Positions 15,083-24,312 of a stretch of DNA of 64,000 bases are shown here, piece after piece; positions within the stretch are counted from its first letter, which is position 1, and every line of letters begins with the position of its first letter. A program made the translations under genes and the position numbers. The stretch covers positions 2,356,001-2,420,000 of the forward strand of contig NZ_JACCAS010000001.1 in assembly GCF_013409255.1 (NCBI RefSeq), given 5' to 3'. This DNA is from Paraburkholderia bryophila (GTDB lineage: Bacteria; Pseudomonadota; Gammaproteobacteria; Burkholderiales; Burkholderiaceae). Below the pieces are notes generated by a model. The model made no database searches. It was not told where the DNA came from and saw only the letters and a program-made list of their open reading frames with translations.

Positions 15083-16694
15083 GCGACTCGTTCTCGCCCA
15101 TTTCTGGCTCGCCTTCATTGCGTTTCTGATCGCGCTGTTTCTCGGCGCGTGGCAGATGCTGGCGCGCAGCCCGTTCATGCCATGGGTCGGCGACCCGGAG
15201 CTCTACTATCGCTCGGTGACCGCGCACGGCACGGTGATGGCCTACGTGCTGCCCACGCTGGTTTCGATGGGCTTCGGCTACGCGATCGTCGAACTCGCGC
15301 TCGGGCAGCGCCTTGCCGGTCTCAAGTGGGCATGGGCCGCGCTCATCTTGCTGGCGGTCGGCGCAGTGATGGCCGTGGTGCCGGTCGCGCTTGGCCAGGC
15401 CTCGGTGCTCTACACCTTCTATCCGCCGATGATCGGCAGTCCCTTCTACTATCTCGGCGTAGTGCTGGTGGTGGTCGGCTCGTGGATCTGGGTCGCGCTG
15501 ATGCACGTCAATCTGCGCATCTGGAAACGCGCGAACCCCGGCAAGCCGATCCCGCTCGCCATGTTCGCCAACGTGGCCGGCGCGTATCTGTGGGCGTGGA
15601 CCGCGATCGGCGCGGCGCTCGAAATCCTGTTCCAGATTCTGCCCGTCGCCTTCGGCCTCACCAATACGATCGACGCCGGCCTGTCGCGCATCCTGTTCTC
15701 GTGGACGCTGCACGCAATCGTCTACTTCTGGCTGATTCCCGCGTATATCGCGTACTACACGTTAGTGCCGCGCGCGATCGGCGGACGGCTCTACAGTGAT
15801 TCAATGGCGCGCGTGTCGTTCATCATGTTCCTCGTGTTCGCGATGCCGATCGGTATTCACCATCTGTTCGCCGATCCGCAGGTCGGCTCCGGCTTCAAGT
15901 TCCTGCACGCGGTGTTCACCGGCATGGTGTCGGTGCCGACGCTGCTGACGGTGTTCACGATTTGCGCGTCGGTGGAAATCGCCGGCCGGTTGCGCGGCGG
16001 CAAGGGCGCGTTCGGCTGGCTCACCGCGCTGCCGTGGCAAAACCCGATGATGCTGGTGATCGCCTTTTCGTTCGTGATGCTGGGGCTGGGCGGCGCAGGC
16101 GGGCTGATCAACATGAGCTACCAGTTGAACTCGACGGTGCATAACACGCAGTGGGTCACCGGGCACTTCCACCTGATCTTCGGCGGCGCGATCGTCATCA
16201 TGTACTTCGCGATTGCGTACGAACTGTGGCCGCAACTGACCGGCCGCGCGATCGCATCGGCAAGACTGGTGCGCACGCAACTGTGGCTGTGGTTCATCGG
16301 CATGATGGTGGTCACGCTGCCGTGGCATTACGTCGGCCTGCTCGGCGCGCCGCGCCGCATGGCGTATTACGACTACAACGCGCCGGGCATGCAGCAGCAG
16401 GCGTTCTGGGTCGGTATGTCGGCGGTGGGCGGATTGATCCTGGTCGTGTCGGGCGTGATGTTCATCTACATCCTCGCGAAGTCGCAATTCGGCCCCGTCG
16501 TACCGCAGCAGACGTTCCGCTTCGCGAGCGCGGTGCAGCCGGTGGAACGCGTGCCGGCCGCGCTCAATAGCTTCGGCTTGTGGGTGGCGTTGATGATCGG
16601 CCTTACGGTCGTCAACTACAGCGTGCCGATCGTGCAGTTGCTCAGATTGCCGCAGACGTCCGTGCCGGCAGTTATCGTCGGAGCGCAGCGATGA
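15069..16694 (+). CDS. cytochrome c oxidase subunit I (B-family, ba3-like)
   Basis: A 541-residue heme-copper oxidase with about 12-13 membrane helices. Metal ligands are intact: His 53 (TAHGT) and His 368 for low-spin heme, His 215, His 264 and His 265 for CuB, and His 366 for the high-spin heme in VTGHFHLIFGG. Tyr 219, four residues after His 215, is the expected cross-linked Tyr. The usual HPxVY motif reads HAIVY here. The GTG start at 15069 lies inside the end of subunit II, with GGAGG 8 bases upstream. It reduces oxygen to water with proton pumping; B-types generally work at low oxygen. Confidence 0.94.
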   Translation: MFHAKRLVLAHFWLAFIAFLIALFLGAWQMLARSPFMPWVGDPELYYRSVTAHGTVMAYVLPTLVSMGFGYAIVELALGQRLAGLKWAWAALILLAVGAVMAVVPVALGQASVLYTFYPPMIGSPFYYLGVVLVVVGSWIWVALMHVNLRIWKRANPGKPIPLAMFANVAGAYLWAWTAIGAALEILFQILPVAFGLTNTIDAGLSRILFSWTLHAIVYFWLIPAYIAYYTLVPRAIGGRLYSDSMARVSFIMFLVFAMPIGIHHLFADPQVGSGFKFLHAVFTGMVSVPTLLTVFTICASVEIAGRLRGGKGAFGWLTALPWQNPMMLVIAFSFVMLGLGGAGGLINMSYQLNSTVHNTQWVTGHFHLIFGGAIVIMYFAIAYELWPQLTGRAIASARLVRTQLWLWFIGMMVVTLPWHYVGLLGAPRRMAYYDYNAPGMQQQAFWVGMSAVGGLILVVSGVMFIYILAKSQFGPVVPQQTFRFASAVQPVERVPAALNSFGLWVALMIGLTVVNYSVPIVQLLRLPQTSVPAVIVGAQR

Positions 16695-17500
16695 ATCAGG
16701 AACGCGTCTTCAGCTTGCGCAACCCGTGGTTCACGCTGAGCGTGGGCGGCACGATCGCGATCGCGGTCGTGGGCATACTGATCGGCTTTGTCTGGCTGCC
16801 GTCGGCGAACAATGCGTTCGGCGACCGCAGCTTATGGGCAACGATCTGCAGCGCCGCGGGCGCGCCGTCCACCTGGTACGGCGGCGCGAATCTCACCGGC
16901 CCGGCACCGAGCGACGTGGTGGTGTTGCCGCCGTTGCGACGGGCGAACGCCGACGCGACTTCGATCGGCCGGGGCGCGACCATCGCGACGCAGAATTGCT
17001 CGATGTGCCACGGCGTGCAGGGCACGCCGCCGGTGACCGCGCCCGCGCTCGCCGGACAGTACGCCGATGTGGTCTACAAAGAGTTGCGCGACTTTCAGAG
17101 CGGCGGACGTCAGAACGCGGTGATGCAGGCGATTATCGCCACGCGCAGCGATCAGGATCTGCACGATCTGGCGGCTTACTATGCGTCGCTGTCGAGAGGG
17201 CCGGCAGCGGAGAATCCGTCGTCGAATGCGGGACCGGATGCTAACGCGGTGAAGCTGGCCATGCAGGGCGATCCGCAGCGCAATATTGCACCGTGCGCGG
17301 CATGCCACGGACAACTGGATCGCAAAGGCGCCGCGCCATGGCTGGGCGGACAGTCGTCCGTTTATCTCGCGGCGCAGTTGCATGCCTTTGCTGCCGGCGC
17401 GCGACACAACGACATCAATGAGCAGATGCGCAATGTCGCGCGGCAGATGACACCCGCAGAGATCGACAGCGTGGCGAAGTACTACGCCACGATGCCGTAA
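16691..17500 (+). CDS. membrane-anchored diheme cytochrome c
   Basis: A 269-residue protein with an uncleaved N-terminal helix (about 15-38) and two heme motifs: CSMCH at 103-107 and CAACH at 202-206. It has the cytochrome c4-like two-domain form. The ATG overlaps the stop of oxidase subunit I (ATGA), so it is the last gene of the operon. Tethered beside the oxidase, it is the likely direct donor to CuA. Confidence 0.88.
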   Translation: MNQERVFSLRNPWFTLSVGGTIAIAVVGILIGFVWLPSANNAFGDRSLWATICSAAGAPSTWYGGANLTGPAPSDVVVLPPLRRANADATSIGRGATIATQNCSMCHGVQGTPPVTAPALAGQYADVVYKELRDFQSGGRQNAVMQAIIATRSDQDLHDLAAYYASLSRGPAAENPSSNAGPDANAVKLAMQGDPQRNIAPCAACHGQLDRKGAAPWLGGQSSVYLAAQLHAFAAGARHNDINEQMRNVARQMTPAEIDSVAKYYATMP

Positions 17501-17506
17501 CCCGCG

Positions 17507-19168
17507 TCAGGCCGTTGCGAACGAGCGCTTGTCAGCGGCTCCCGCAGCGGCTGTCTCACCCGCAGCAGCCGAACCGCCACGTCGCACAGCAGAAGCAGAC
17601 CGCGACGAACCGCTGCCCGTCTGAAACACGGCCACCGCCGACGTCAGTCGCCGCGCCTGATCCTCCAGCGAACTCGCCGCCGCCGCAGCCTGCTCGACCA
17701 GCGCCGCGTTCTGCTGGGTCACCTCGTCCATCTGCGCGACCGCGAGATTGACCTGATCGATCCCGGTGCTCTGTTCGAGCGCAGCGGATGCGATCTCGCT
17801 CATGATCGAACTCACGCGGGAAATCGCGTTGACGATTTCGGTCATCGTCGAACCCGAGCGTTCGACCAGTTGCGAGCCGGCCTGCACGCGCGCCGTCGAC
17901 GCATCGATCAAGCCCTTGATCTCCTTGGCTGCCGCCGCGCTGCGCTGCGCCAGCGAGCGCACTTCGCTCGCCACCACGGCGAAACCACGGCCTTGCTCAC
18001 CTGCGCGCGCCGCTTCGACCGCCGCGTTCAGCGCCAGAATATTGGTCTGGAAAGCGATCCCTTCGATCACGCCGACAATGTCGGCAATCCGCCGCGAGTC
18101 GTCGACGATGCCGTGCATCGTGCCCACCACCTGCTCGGTAAGATCGCCACCCTGCGCGGCCAGGCTCGACGCGCCCTGCGCGAGCGAGCTCGCCTGCTTG
18201 GCGTTGTCCGCCGTCTGCTTGACGGTGGAAGTGAGTTGCTCGATGCTCGCCGCCGTTTCTTCCAGCGACGCCGCCTGTTCCTCGGTGCGTTGCGACAGAT
18301 CGGTGTTGCCCGAGGCGATCTCGCTCACGCCGGTGTCGATCGATTCCGTGCCCTGGCGGACCGTGTTCACGGTCGCGATCAGCGAGTCCTGCATCTTGCG
18401 CAACGCGGCCGCGAGGCGGCCCATTTCGTTATTGCTGCTGACGTCGATCCGGCTCGTCAGGTCGCCGTCGGCAATGCGCTGAAACTGCGCGATGGTGGCG
18501 TCGACCGGACTGACGATCGCGCGCACCAGCACCGCGCGGCCAATCAACGAACCCAGCAGCGACAACACCATGCCGACCGCCACCGCGATAGAGATCGCGT
18601 AGAACAGGTCCTGCGCGTCCTGATAGCGCTGCGCGCCGTGATCGAGTTGCAGTTGTTCGAGCGTGAGCATCGACTTTTCGAACGCGCTATAGAGCGACGG
18701 CAGCTTGTGCGCCTGCAATTGCTGGAACGCGGTCTTGTCGCCCGACTTGAGCGCGGCGAGCGCCGGCTCGACGCCGTCGCGCAGGAAGGTGTCGCGCTTG
18801 TCCATCATGTCTTTGATCAGGCGCTGTTCGTCGGCATCCGTGCTCGCGCGGCTCACATAGTGGGCAAGACGATCGTTGGATGCTTTCTGGTACTGATCGA
18901 AACGCTTGAGCACGGCGTTCGCGCCGTCCTGATCGTTGAGGTCGTTCAGCGACGCGTAAGTCGCCAACGCGAGACGCAGACGCAGCAGTTGTCCGGCGCT
19001 GCCTTCGAGATCGGCGACGGCGGGCGTGTCTACGGTGTACATCTGCTGCAGCGACGCGTTGCTTGAACGCAGCGACAGCAGACCGGCGGCGGCGCCGGCC
19101 AGCAGCAGCACGCCGAAAAACAGGATCATCAGGGTAAGGCTGGTACGAATCGACAGATTTTTCAGCAT
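17507..19168 (-). CDS. methyl-accepting chemotaxis protein (Tar-type)
   Basis: A 553-residue chemoreceptor. A membrane helix at about 12-32 is followed by a periplasmic four-helix-bundle sensor (about 33-190), a second helix (about 192-213), HAMP (about 214-268) and a cytoplasmic signalling domain. The conserved tip reads [20 protein letters not shown]. Methylation segments lie around [17 protein letters not shown]. There is no CheR-binding NWETF tail; the end is Ser/Ala/Gly-rich. The start at 19168 has GGAGA about 9 bases upstream. A near-perfect flagellar sigma-28 promoter lies at 19300-19326. It is convergent with the cytochrome operon. The ligand is unknown. Confidence 0.95.
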   Translation of the reverse strand: MLKNLSIRTSLTLMILFFGVLLLAGAAAGLLSLRSSNASLQQMYTVDTPAVADLEGSAGQLLRLRLALATYASLNDLNDQDGANAVLKRFDQYQKASNDRLAHYVSRASTDADEQRLIKDMMDKRDTFLRDGVEPALAALKSGDKTAFQQLQAHKLPSLYSAFEKSMLTLEQLQLDHGAQRYQDAQDLFYAISIAVAVGMVLSLLGSLIGRAVLVRAIVSPVDATIAQFQRIADGDLTSRIDVSSNNEMGRLAAALRKMQDSLIATVNTVRQGTESIDTGVSEIASGNTDLSQRTEEQAASLEETAASIEQLTSTVKQTADNAKQASSLAQGASSLAAQGGDLTEQVVGTMHGIVDDSRRIADIVGVIEGIAFQTNILALNAAVEAARAGEQGRGFAVVASEVRSLAQRSAAAAKEIKGLIDASTARVQAGSQLVERSGSTMTEIVNAISRVSSIMSEIASAALEQSTGIDQVNLAVAQMDEVTQQNAALVEQAAAAASSLEDQARRLTSAVAVFQTGSGSSRSASAVRRGGSAAAGETAAAGAADKRSFATA

Positions 19169-19299
19169 CGGGGCTAGTCTCCATTGGGCTGCCTGACCGA
19201 ATGTTCAGTAAATCGCCTCGGCCACGCGTGCTGCGCCCAAGCCCGTCCGGCCAGGTCCGCAACCATTTATCTAAAATTAAGCGAATGCCACACAAAGGG

Positions 19300-19326
19300 T
19301 CAACGGCCGGTTTACAAAAAACTTTA
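19300..19326 (-). promoter_or_regulatory. FliA (sigma-28) promoter of the chemoreceptor gene
   Basis: On the minus strand the sequence is TAAAGTTT, 11 bases, then GCCGTTGA. The enterobacterial FliA consensus is TAAAGTTT-N11-GCCGATAA, so the -35 matches 8/8, the -10 matches 6/8 and the spacing is exact. Transcription would begin near 19292, giving a leader of about 125 bases. Confidence 0.75.
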
Positions 19327-19472
19327 TGGTGAATAGCGCAAGCATTTGCGATGGTTCACCCTATTGGCGGCAGCGGAGCGCTATTCGCGCAAGGCGTTTG
19401 CGGGACTACCCGGCTAGCCGCCGCAGCGGAGTTGAAGGACAGTGACAAGGCGCGTGTCTTCGGAGCATGACC

Positions 19473-20273
19473 ATGTCGGAAATAGACTCGGCTTTACTGG
19501 TCTTTCTTTTATTGCTCGGCACGACCGGGGTCGGCGTGTGGGTGCGCCCGCTGCTGCCCGAGGAACATAAAGCGCACGAAACGGTGCAACTGATTCAGTT
19601 GGTGATCGGCATGCTGGTGACGTTCGCCGCGCTGGTGCTCGGTTTGATGACGGCGTCCGCGAAGGCGAGCTTCGATACCACGTCGAACGATCTGCGCACC
19701 TATGCGGCCGATCTGATCGAGTTCGACACGACCCTGCGCGAATACGGCGCCGACACCAGCCGCGCCCGGGACCTGTTGCGCCAGTACACGGCGGCGGCCA
19801 TCGCGTCGACCTGGCCCGGCGAGCCGGCGCCCAGCGGCGACTATCCGAAGGACGTCGGCACGCAGGACAACTCGCAAAAACTGGAAAACGTGCGGCTTGG
19901 CGACATGCTGACCGCGGTGGGACGGGAATTGCGGCAACTACGCTCGCACGATCCGCTGCAACAGCGCGCGCTCGAAGATGGTTTGTTGCAATACCGGCGG
20001 GTCGTCGACGCGCGCTGGAAAATCATCGAAGAAGCGCACAGTTCGATTTCGCGGCCGTTTTTCACCACACTGACCTTCTGGCTGGCCGTGATTTTTATGA
20101 GCTTCGGCCTGATCGCGCCGCGCAATGCGCTCGCGCTCGTCACGATCTGCCTGGGGGCGGTGTCGATCGCGTCGGCGGTGTATGTGATCGTGGATCTGGA
20201 TACGCCGTTCACCGGGCCGATCGTGGTGTCGAGTCAGCCGATGCGAGATGCGCTGGGGCATCTGAGTCAGTGA
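19473..20273 (+). CDS. DUF4239-like membrane protein
   Basis: A protein of about 266 residues with membrane helices near 6-26, 44-64, 185-205 and 212-235 and a soluble middle region. The pattern RPLLPEEHKAHE followed by a helix and GLMTASAKASFD resembles the DUF4239/bestrophin-like family of proteobacteria. The function is not known. The second of two nearby ATG codons (19473) is preferred because GGAG lies 7 bases before it. It is divergent from the chemoreceptor and convergent with the dehydrogenase gene. The family call is from memory and moderately secure. Confidence 0.7.
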   Translation: MSEIDSALLVFLLLLGTTGVGVWVRPLLPEEHKAHETVQLIQLVIGMLVTFAALVLGLMTASAKASFDTTSNDLRTYAADLIEFDTTLREYGADTSRARDLLRQYTAAAIASTWPGEPAPSGDYPKDVGTQDNSQKLENVRLGDMLTAVGRELRQLRSHDPLQQRALEDGLLQYRRVVDARWKIIEEAHSSISRPFFTTLTFWLAVIFMSFGLIAPRNALALVTICLGAVSIASAVYVIVDLDTPFTGPIVVSSQPMRDALGHLSQ

Positions 20274-20310
20274 ACGGCGGGGCGTTTGCTGGCGGAGTCG
20301 CCGAGCAGCC

Positions 20311-21384
20311 TCAGGCGGCGACCATCTTTTCACGCGCCCACGCCACCGCCGCGCGCGCCGGCGCAACGCCCGTTGCGCTAACACGGCCAGCGAGTTCAAA
20401 CACACGCGGACCGATCTGCGCGACTTCGGCGAGTACCGACGCTTCTTCCGCTGAACCCAGATATTCGCGCACGCAACTGATAATGCCGCCCGCGTTCACG
20501 AGAAAGTCCGGTGCGTAGAAAATGCCGCGTTGATGCAGCACGTCGCCTTCCGCGAGCGACATCAACTGATTATTCGCGCCGCCCGCGATCACCTTGAAGC
20601 GGCAATGCGCGGCGACCTCGGCGGTGATCGAGCCGCCGAGCGCGCACGGTGCGAACACATCCGCTTCCACGCCGGCGATCTGCGCGATCTCCACCACTCG
20701 TGCGCCGAACATCTGCGCGGCGCGCGCGGTCCGGGTGGCGTCGATGTCCGACACGATCAACTGCGCGCCCGCCTGATGCAGACGCTCGCACAGGTCCCAG
20801 CCCACCGACCCGAGCCCTTGCAGCGCGACCGAGACGCCGTCGAGCGACTTGCGGCCCAGCGCCGAATCGACCGCTGCCTGCAGGCCGATGAACACGCCGT
20901 ACGCGGTGCGCGGCGACGGATTGCCGCCGTACACGTCGCCCGAACGCGGAATGCCGCTCACGTAGCGGGTTTCGCTTTGGACCGCGCGCATGTCGTCGGC
21001 GGTGGTGCCGACGTCTTCGGCGGTCAGGTAGATGCCGTCGAGCGATTGCACCAGACGGCCGAAGGCCTTGAACATCGCGGTGCGGTCGAGCGCGTCGGGC
21101 TTGCGCAGAATCACGGCCTTGCCGCCGCCGAACGGCAGATCGGCCAGCGCGTTCTTGAACGCCATGCCTTGCGACAAACGCAGCGCGTCGTTATACGCCT
21201 CGTGGTCCGACGCGTACTGCCAGTAGCGGCAACCGCCGAACGCGGGGCCGCGCGCAGTGCTGTACACGGCGATCACGGCTTGCAGGCCGGTGGGGGCGTC
21301 GGTCGCGAGCACGATGCGTTCGTGCGCGGGTTCGCCGTGAATGCCGAAAAGTGTGCCGGCGGCAGTGGTCGTCAGTCGGTCCAT
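20311..21384 (-). CDS. Glu/Leu/Phe/Val-family amino acid dehydrogenase (leucine dehydrogenase-like)
   Basis: A 357-residue NAD-dependent oxidative deaminase. The N-terminal domain carries the catalytic-site stretch GMAFKNALADLPFGGGKAV, with both expected Lys residues. The C-terminal Rossmann domain has GLGSVGWDL and VSDID. Length and motifs fit leucine/valine or phenylalanine dehydrogenases rather than hexameric glutamate dehydrogenase. It would convert a branched-chain or aromatic amino acid to the 2-oxo acid and ammonium. The divergent Lrp/AsnC regulator 277 bases away is the likely controller. The exact substrate is not determinable by reading. Confidence 0.88.
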   Translation of the reverse strand: MDRLTTTAAGTLFGIHGEPAHERIVLATDAPTGLQAVIAVYSTARGPAFGGCRYWQYASDHEAYNDALRLSQGMAFKNALADLPFGGGKAVILRKPDALDRTAMFKAFGRLVQSLDGIYLTAEDVGTTADDMRAVQSETRYVSGIPRSGDVYGGNPSPRTAYGVFIGLQAAVDSALGRKSLDGVSVALQGLGSVGWDLCERLHQAGAQLIVSDIDATRTARAAQMFGARVVEIAQIAGVEADVFAPCALGGSITAEVAAHCRFKVIAGGANNQLMSLAEGDVLHQRGIFYAPDFLVNAGGIISCVREYLGSAEEASVLAEVAQIGPRVFELAGRVSATGVAPARAAVAWAREKMVAA

Positions 21385-21661
21385 CTGGGTCCTTCCTTGT
21401 GGGCAGGTAATTTGAATGGAGCGCGCAGCGGTGGCTGCACGCGATGCCGTATGCCGGCCGGATCGCGGCCGGCATACGGAGTCAAAACGCGGCGCGGGAG
21501 AAGCGCCTCGGTCGCAAGAGTTTAGGCGGACAAATTGAGGGTTTCGTTTTGTTTATCTGGCGATTTAGCGGTCGTGGCAGAATGAATACCTATCTTTAGT
21601 TTATTTTGCAGATGGTTCGTCTACCGACACATGCTGCAACGCGCCAACCACCCGGATCCCC

Positions 21662-22120
21662 ATGCCACTCGACGCCATCGACCAGCGCATCCTGCGCGAA
21701 CTGCGCCAGGACGGGCGCCTGTCCAACGCCAAACTCGCGGAGCGGGTCGGCCTGTCGGCTACGCCATGCTGGAACCGCGTGCGCGCACTGGAAGAGGCGG
21801 GTGTGATCGAAGGGTATGCGGCGTTGCTGAATCAGAAGGCGCTCGGCCTGCCGGATACCGTGATCATCGAAGTGACGCTCGACAAACACGACGAGCGCAC
21901 GCTGGAGCGTTTCGGCGACGCGCTCATCGATCTGCCGGAAGTCGTCGAAGCGTTTCTGGTGTCCGGCGAGTACGACTATCTGATCAAGGTCGCGGTGGCC
22001 GGCACCGAAGGCTATGAGGCGTTTTTGCGGCGCAAGCTATACCGGTTGCCGGGGTTTCAGAACAGCCGGTCCATTTTCGCGTTGCGGTGTTTGAAGCGAG
22101 GGGTGTCGGTGGAGATTTGA
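21662..22120 (+). CDS. Lrp/AsnC-family transcriptional regulator
   Basis: A 152-residue regulator. The N-terminal helix-turn-helix has LDAIDQRILRELRQDGRLSN and RVGLSATPCWNRVRALE. The C-terminal RAM ligand domain has VVEAFLVSGEYDYLIKV. It is divergent from the leucine-dehydrogenase-like gene, an arrangement common for amino-acid-responsive Lrp paralogues such as BdkR/BkdR. The intergenic region is AT-rich near 21540-21610, suiting Lrp-type binding. Confidence 0.93.
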   Translation: MPLDAIDQRILRELRQDGRLSNAKLAERVGLSATPCWNRVRALEEAGVIEGYAALLNQKALGLPDTVIIEVTLDKHDERTLERFGDALIDLPEVVEAFLVSGEYDYLIKVAVAGTEGYEAFLRRKLYRLPGFQNSRSIFALRCLKRGVSVEI

Positions 22121-22147
22121 GGCGGTCGGGTAAATCGCTGCCGGTCA

Positions 22148-22202
22148 CGGGCAGCGAGACAGAGGCGTCATTCGATATGACCTCTTCTTGTCCCGCTGCC
22201 CG
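22148..22202. terminator. nested stem-loop between convergent genes
   Basis: CGGGCAGCG (22148-22156) pairs with CGCTGCCCG (22194-22202). Inside lies a second stem, GTCAT/ATGAC flanked by GAGG/CCTC. A further CGCTGCC at 22136-22142 could pair instead with the left arm. There is no T-run, so termination is uncertain, but it lies exactly between the convergent Lrp and hydrolase genes. Confidence 0.4.
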
Positions 22203-22211
22203 CTCGACGCA

Positions 22212-23006
22212 TCACTGCTGGGCGTGCTTCGCTGCGTCTTCGATCACTGCGGCCACTTCCTTGGGACGCGATTCGTAGACGGAGTGGCTCGCGCCGGCCA
22301 GCACCGTGGTGTGGCTATGAGCACGCTGGTAATAGAAACGTTCGAGGTCCGGGTTGATGATCTTGTCGTCCGCCGCGACGATGCCCCAGCTCGGCTTGGT
22401 GGTCCAGGCGGCGACGCTCATCGGCTGCGAGAAGACTTTGGCCGCCGTCAGGATCTGCGATTGCGCTTCGAACTGGGCTTGCTTCAGCGGCAGGTCGGCG
22501 GCGAAGTCCTTCGGGAAGTCGGCCGGATTCAGGTACGTGTAGCCGTCGTCCGTCTTCTTGATGGCGCCCGGCTGCTTCGATGTATAGCTCGGGTATTGCT
22601 TGCCCAGATCCGATTCGTCTTCGCCGACCGCCGGCGCATGGGCCGCGACGTACACCAGCCCAGTCACCTTCGGATCGACGCCGGCTTCGGTGATGATCGA
22701 GCCGCCGTAGCTGTGCGCCACGAGAATGGTCGGACCGTCCTGCAGATCGATGACGCGTTTGGTCGTGGCGACGTCGTCGTCGAGCGAGGTCAGCGGTTCC
22801 TGCACCATCGTGACGTGGTAGCCGTCTTTGGTGAGGATGTCATAGACCGGCTTCCAGCCCGAACCATCCACCCACGCGCCATGCACGAGGACGATGTTTT
22901 TGATCGGCGCGGCGGCAGGCTTGGCATCTTGCGCCATAGCCGCCGACGAAGCGAACAGGCAGGCGGACAAAGACAGAATCGAAGCGGCGAGAGGCAAAAT
23001 CTTCAC
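22212..23006 (-). CDS. exported alpha/beta hydrolase
   Basis: A protein of about 264 residues. A signal peptide (VKILPLAASILSLSACLF, ending AMA) is followed by one alpha/beta hydrolase domain. Visible are the oxyanion-region motif VLVHGAWVDGSGW, the nucleophile elbow AHSYGG with catalytic Ser, and a late His in GASHSVYESRP. The family includes salicylate esterase and pyrethroid-hydrolase-like proteins. The GTG start at 23006 is preferred because GGAG lies 6 bases before it; an ATG four codons upstream (23018) is the alternative. A periplasmic location is likely; the substrate is unknown. Confidence 0.85.
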   Translation of the reverse strand: MKILPLAASILSLSACLFASSAAMAQDAKPAAAPIKNIVLVHGAWVDGSGWKPVYDILTKDGYHVTMVQEPLTSLDDDVATTKRVIDLQDGPTILVAHSYGGSIITEAGVDPKVTGLVYVAAHAPAVGEDESDLGKQYPSYTSKQPGAIKKTDDGYTYLNPADFPKDFAADLPLKQAQFEAQSQILTAAKVFSQPMSVAAWTTKPSWGIVAADDKIINPDLERFYYQRAHSHTTVLAGASHSVYESRPKEVAAVIEDAAKHAQQ

Positions 23007-23177
23007 GGCGAACTCCATTGAAAAGAATGGGTACAAACTGGATTTGAAAAGAAGCTGACTTGATTCGTCACCACGCGAAGTCTTGCGACGCGCTGGTCTA
23101 TCAAGCCACCTTCTTCTGTGCATCGTGCTGGCGATCCTGCGCATGACAGCGGGCGCAGGATCGGCGCACCACGCCAC

Positions 23178-23534
23178 TTAGCTACCGAAGAACACGTTGC
23201 AGAAGCTGACCGGGCCGACGCAATTCGAGTGCATCGTCATCGACGTGTGGGACATCGATCCCGAAGCGCTACTGCCGTTTTGCGCAACACCGCCGACAGC
23301 CTGCATGGCCAGTTGCCGATCGCCTTGCGATGCGATCTTTGCTTCGGCGGCCTGAATATCGGCCGGGTAGTCGATGTCGTTGCCGCGGTTCGGGCTGTAG
23401 CCGGCTTGTTCGACACGAACCAGATCGGCCCGGACTTCCGCACGGGTGAGCGGTGCGTTCGATTGGGCGAAGCTAAGAACCGGTGCGCCAAGGGTGGCGA
23501 CGGCGAGAGCGATACCTACGAGCATCTTGGACAT
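23178..23534 (-). CDS. DUF4148 secreted protein
   Basis: A 118-residue protein with a clear signal peptide (about 1-23, ending SFA). A short DUF4148 domain follows: LTRAEVRADLVRVEQAGY, then NDIDYPADIQAAEAKI. This family is abundant in Burkholderia and its function is unknown. The tail is unusual in holding two Cys residues in HSNCVGPVSFCNVFFGS. The start at 23534 has AAGGAAT about 9 bases upstream. Confidence 0.9.
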   Translation of the reverse strand: MSKMLVGIALAVATLGAPVLSFAQSNAPLTRAEVRADLVRVEQAGYSPNRGNDIDYPADIQAAEAKIASQGDRQLAMQAVGGVAQNGSSASGSMSHTSMTMHSNCVGPVSFCNVFFGS

Positions 23535-23933
23535 GATTAAGATTCCTTGATTAATTGAAAATAGCTTGATGGCTTCTGGCGATCGCGAGGTGGGGCTGCC
23601 TCTTTTCCGCGACTTGCCTTTCGGCCTGCGCCTCACATCAATTCGTGCGACAGACGAATAGTCGGCGTATCGGCGGATTGCCTCCAGCCACTTGCGACCG
23701 GTTGACGCCGTGCGTCGCGAAATGCGTCAGGGAGGGCGCGGAATGCGCTGGTGTTGAGCGGCTGGGGAAGGGAGGGCTTGTCGTGCGCGACGCGGGATCG
23801 TTCGAGCACGTCGACGACGTACAGGTATCAGAGAATTTCCAAGAGAGCGCCGGACCGCGTCGCCAATTGCTACGTGCGAACCGTTGTTTCAATATTACTT
23901 GAAACATCGAATCAATGAGCCTATCATCTCGCC
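23535..23933. other. 399-base intergenic region before arsR
   Basis: Short frames exist on both strands, but none has a ribosome site or recognisable domain. The right end holds the arsR operator at 23885-23906. Nothing else can be supported. Confidence 0.55.
23885..23906. promoter_or_regulatory. ArsR-type operator palindrome
   Basis: TGTTTCAA (23885-23892) and its exact complement TTGAAACA (23899-23906) flank six AT-rich bases, 28 bases before the arsR start. ArsR-family repressors bind such TTCAA-type dyads over their own promoters, so this is the expected autoregulatory site. Confidence 0.7.
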
Positions 23934-24266
23934 ATGGACTCGAACCTCGTCGTACGCGCACTCGGTGCGCTCGCTCATGAATCGCGGCTGGCCATCTTCC
24001 GCGTGCTCGTCGTAGCCGGCCCGGCAGGCATGCCGGCGGGCGAGATCGCGCAGCAGATCGGCCTTTCGCCGTCCAGTCTTTCGTTCCACCTTAAGGATCT
24101 GTCCCACGCCGGCCTCGTTACCGGCACCCAGCAGGGTCGTTTCATTTTCTATTCGGCCAACTTCGAAGCAATGAACGGACTCGTCGGATTCCTCACCGAG
24201 AACTGCTGTGCGGGAGCCCCCTGCGCAGTGAACGACGCGTCGCCATGCTGTGGAGATCCGACATGA
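23934..24266 (+). CDS. arsR: ArsR-family arsenite-responsive repressor
   Basis: A 110-residue winged-helix repressor with LGALAHESRLAIFRVLV and the recognition region SPSSLSFHLKDLSHAGLV. The usual metal site in the DNA-binding helix (CVC) is absent. Instead the C-terminus has a Cys cluster (ENCCAGAPC and SPCC), as in ArsR proteins that bind arsenite near their ends. It heads the arsenic operon and lies just after a palindromic operator. Confidence 0.92.
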   Translation: MDSNLVVRALGALAHESRLAIFRVLVVAGPAGMPAGEIAQQIGLSPSSLSFHLKDLSHAGLVTGTQQGRFIFYSANFEAMNGLVGFLTENCCAGAPCAVNDASPCCGDPT

Positions 24267-24312
24267 AGCGTAGGCACGGCCACGTCGGGGCGACGTCCCA
24301 CAGGAGAATCGA

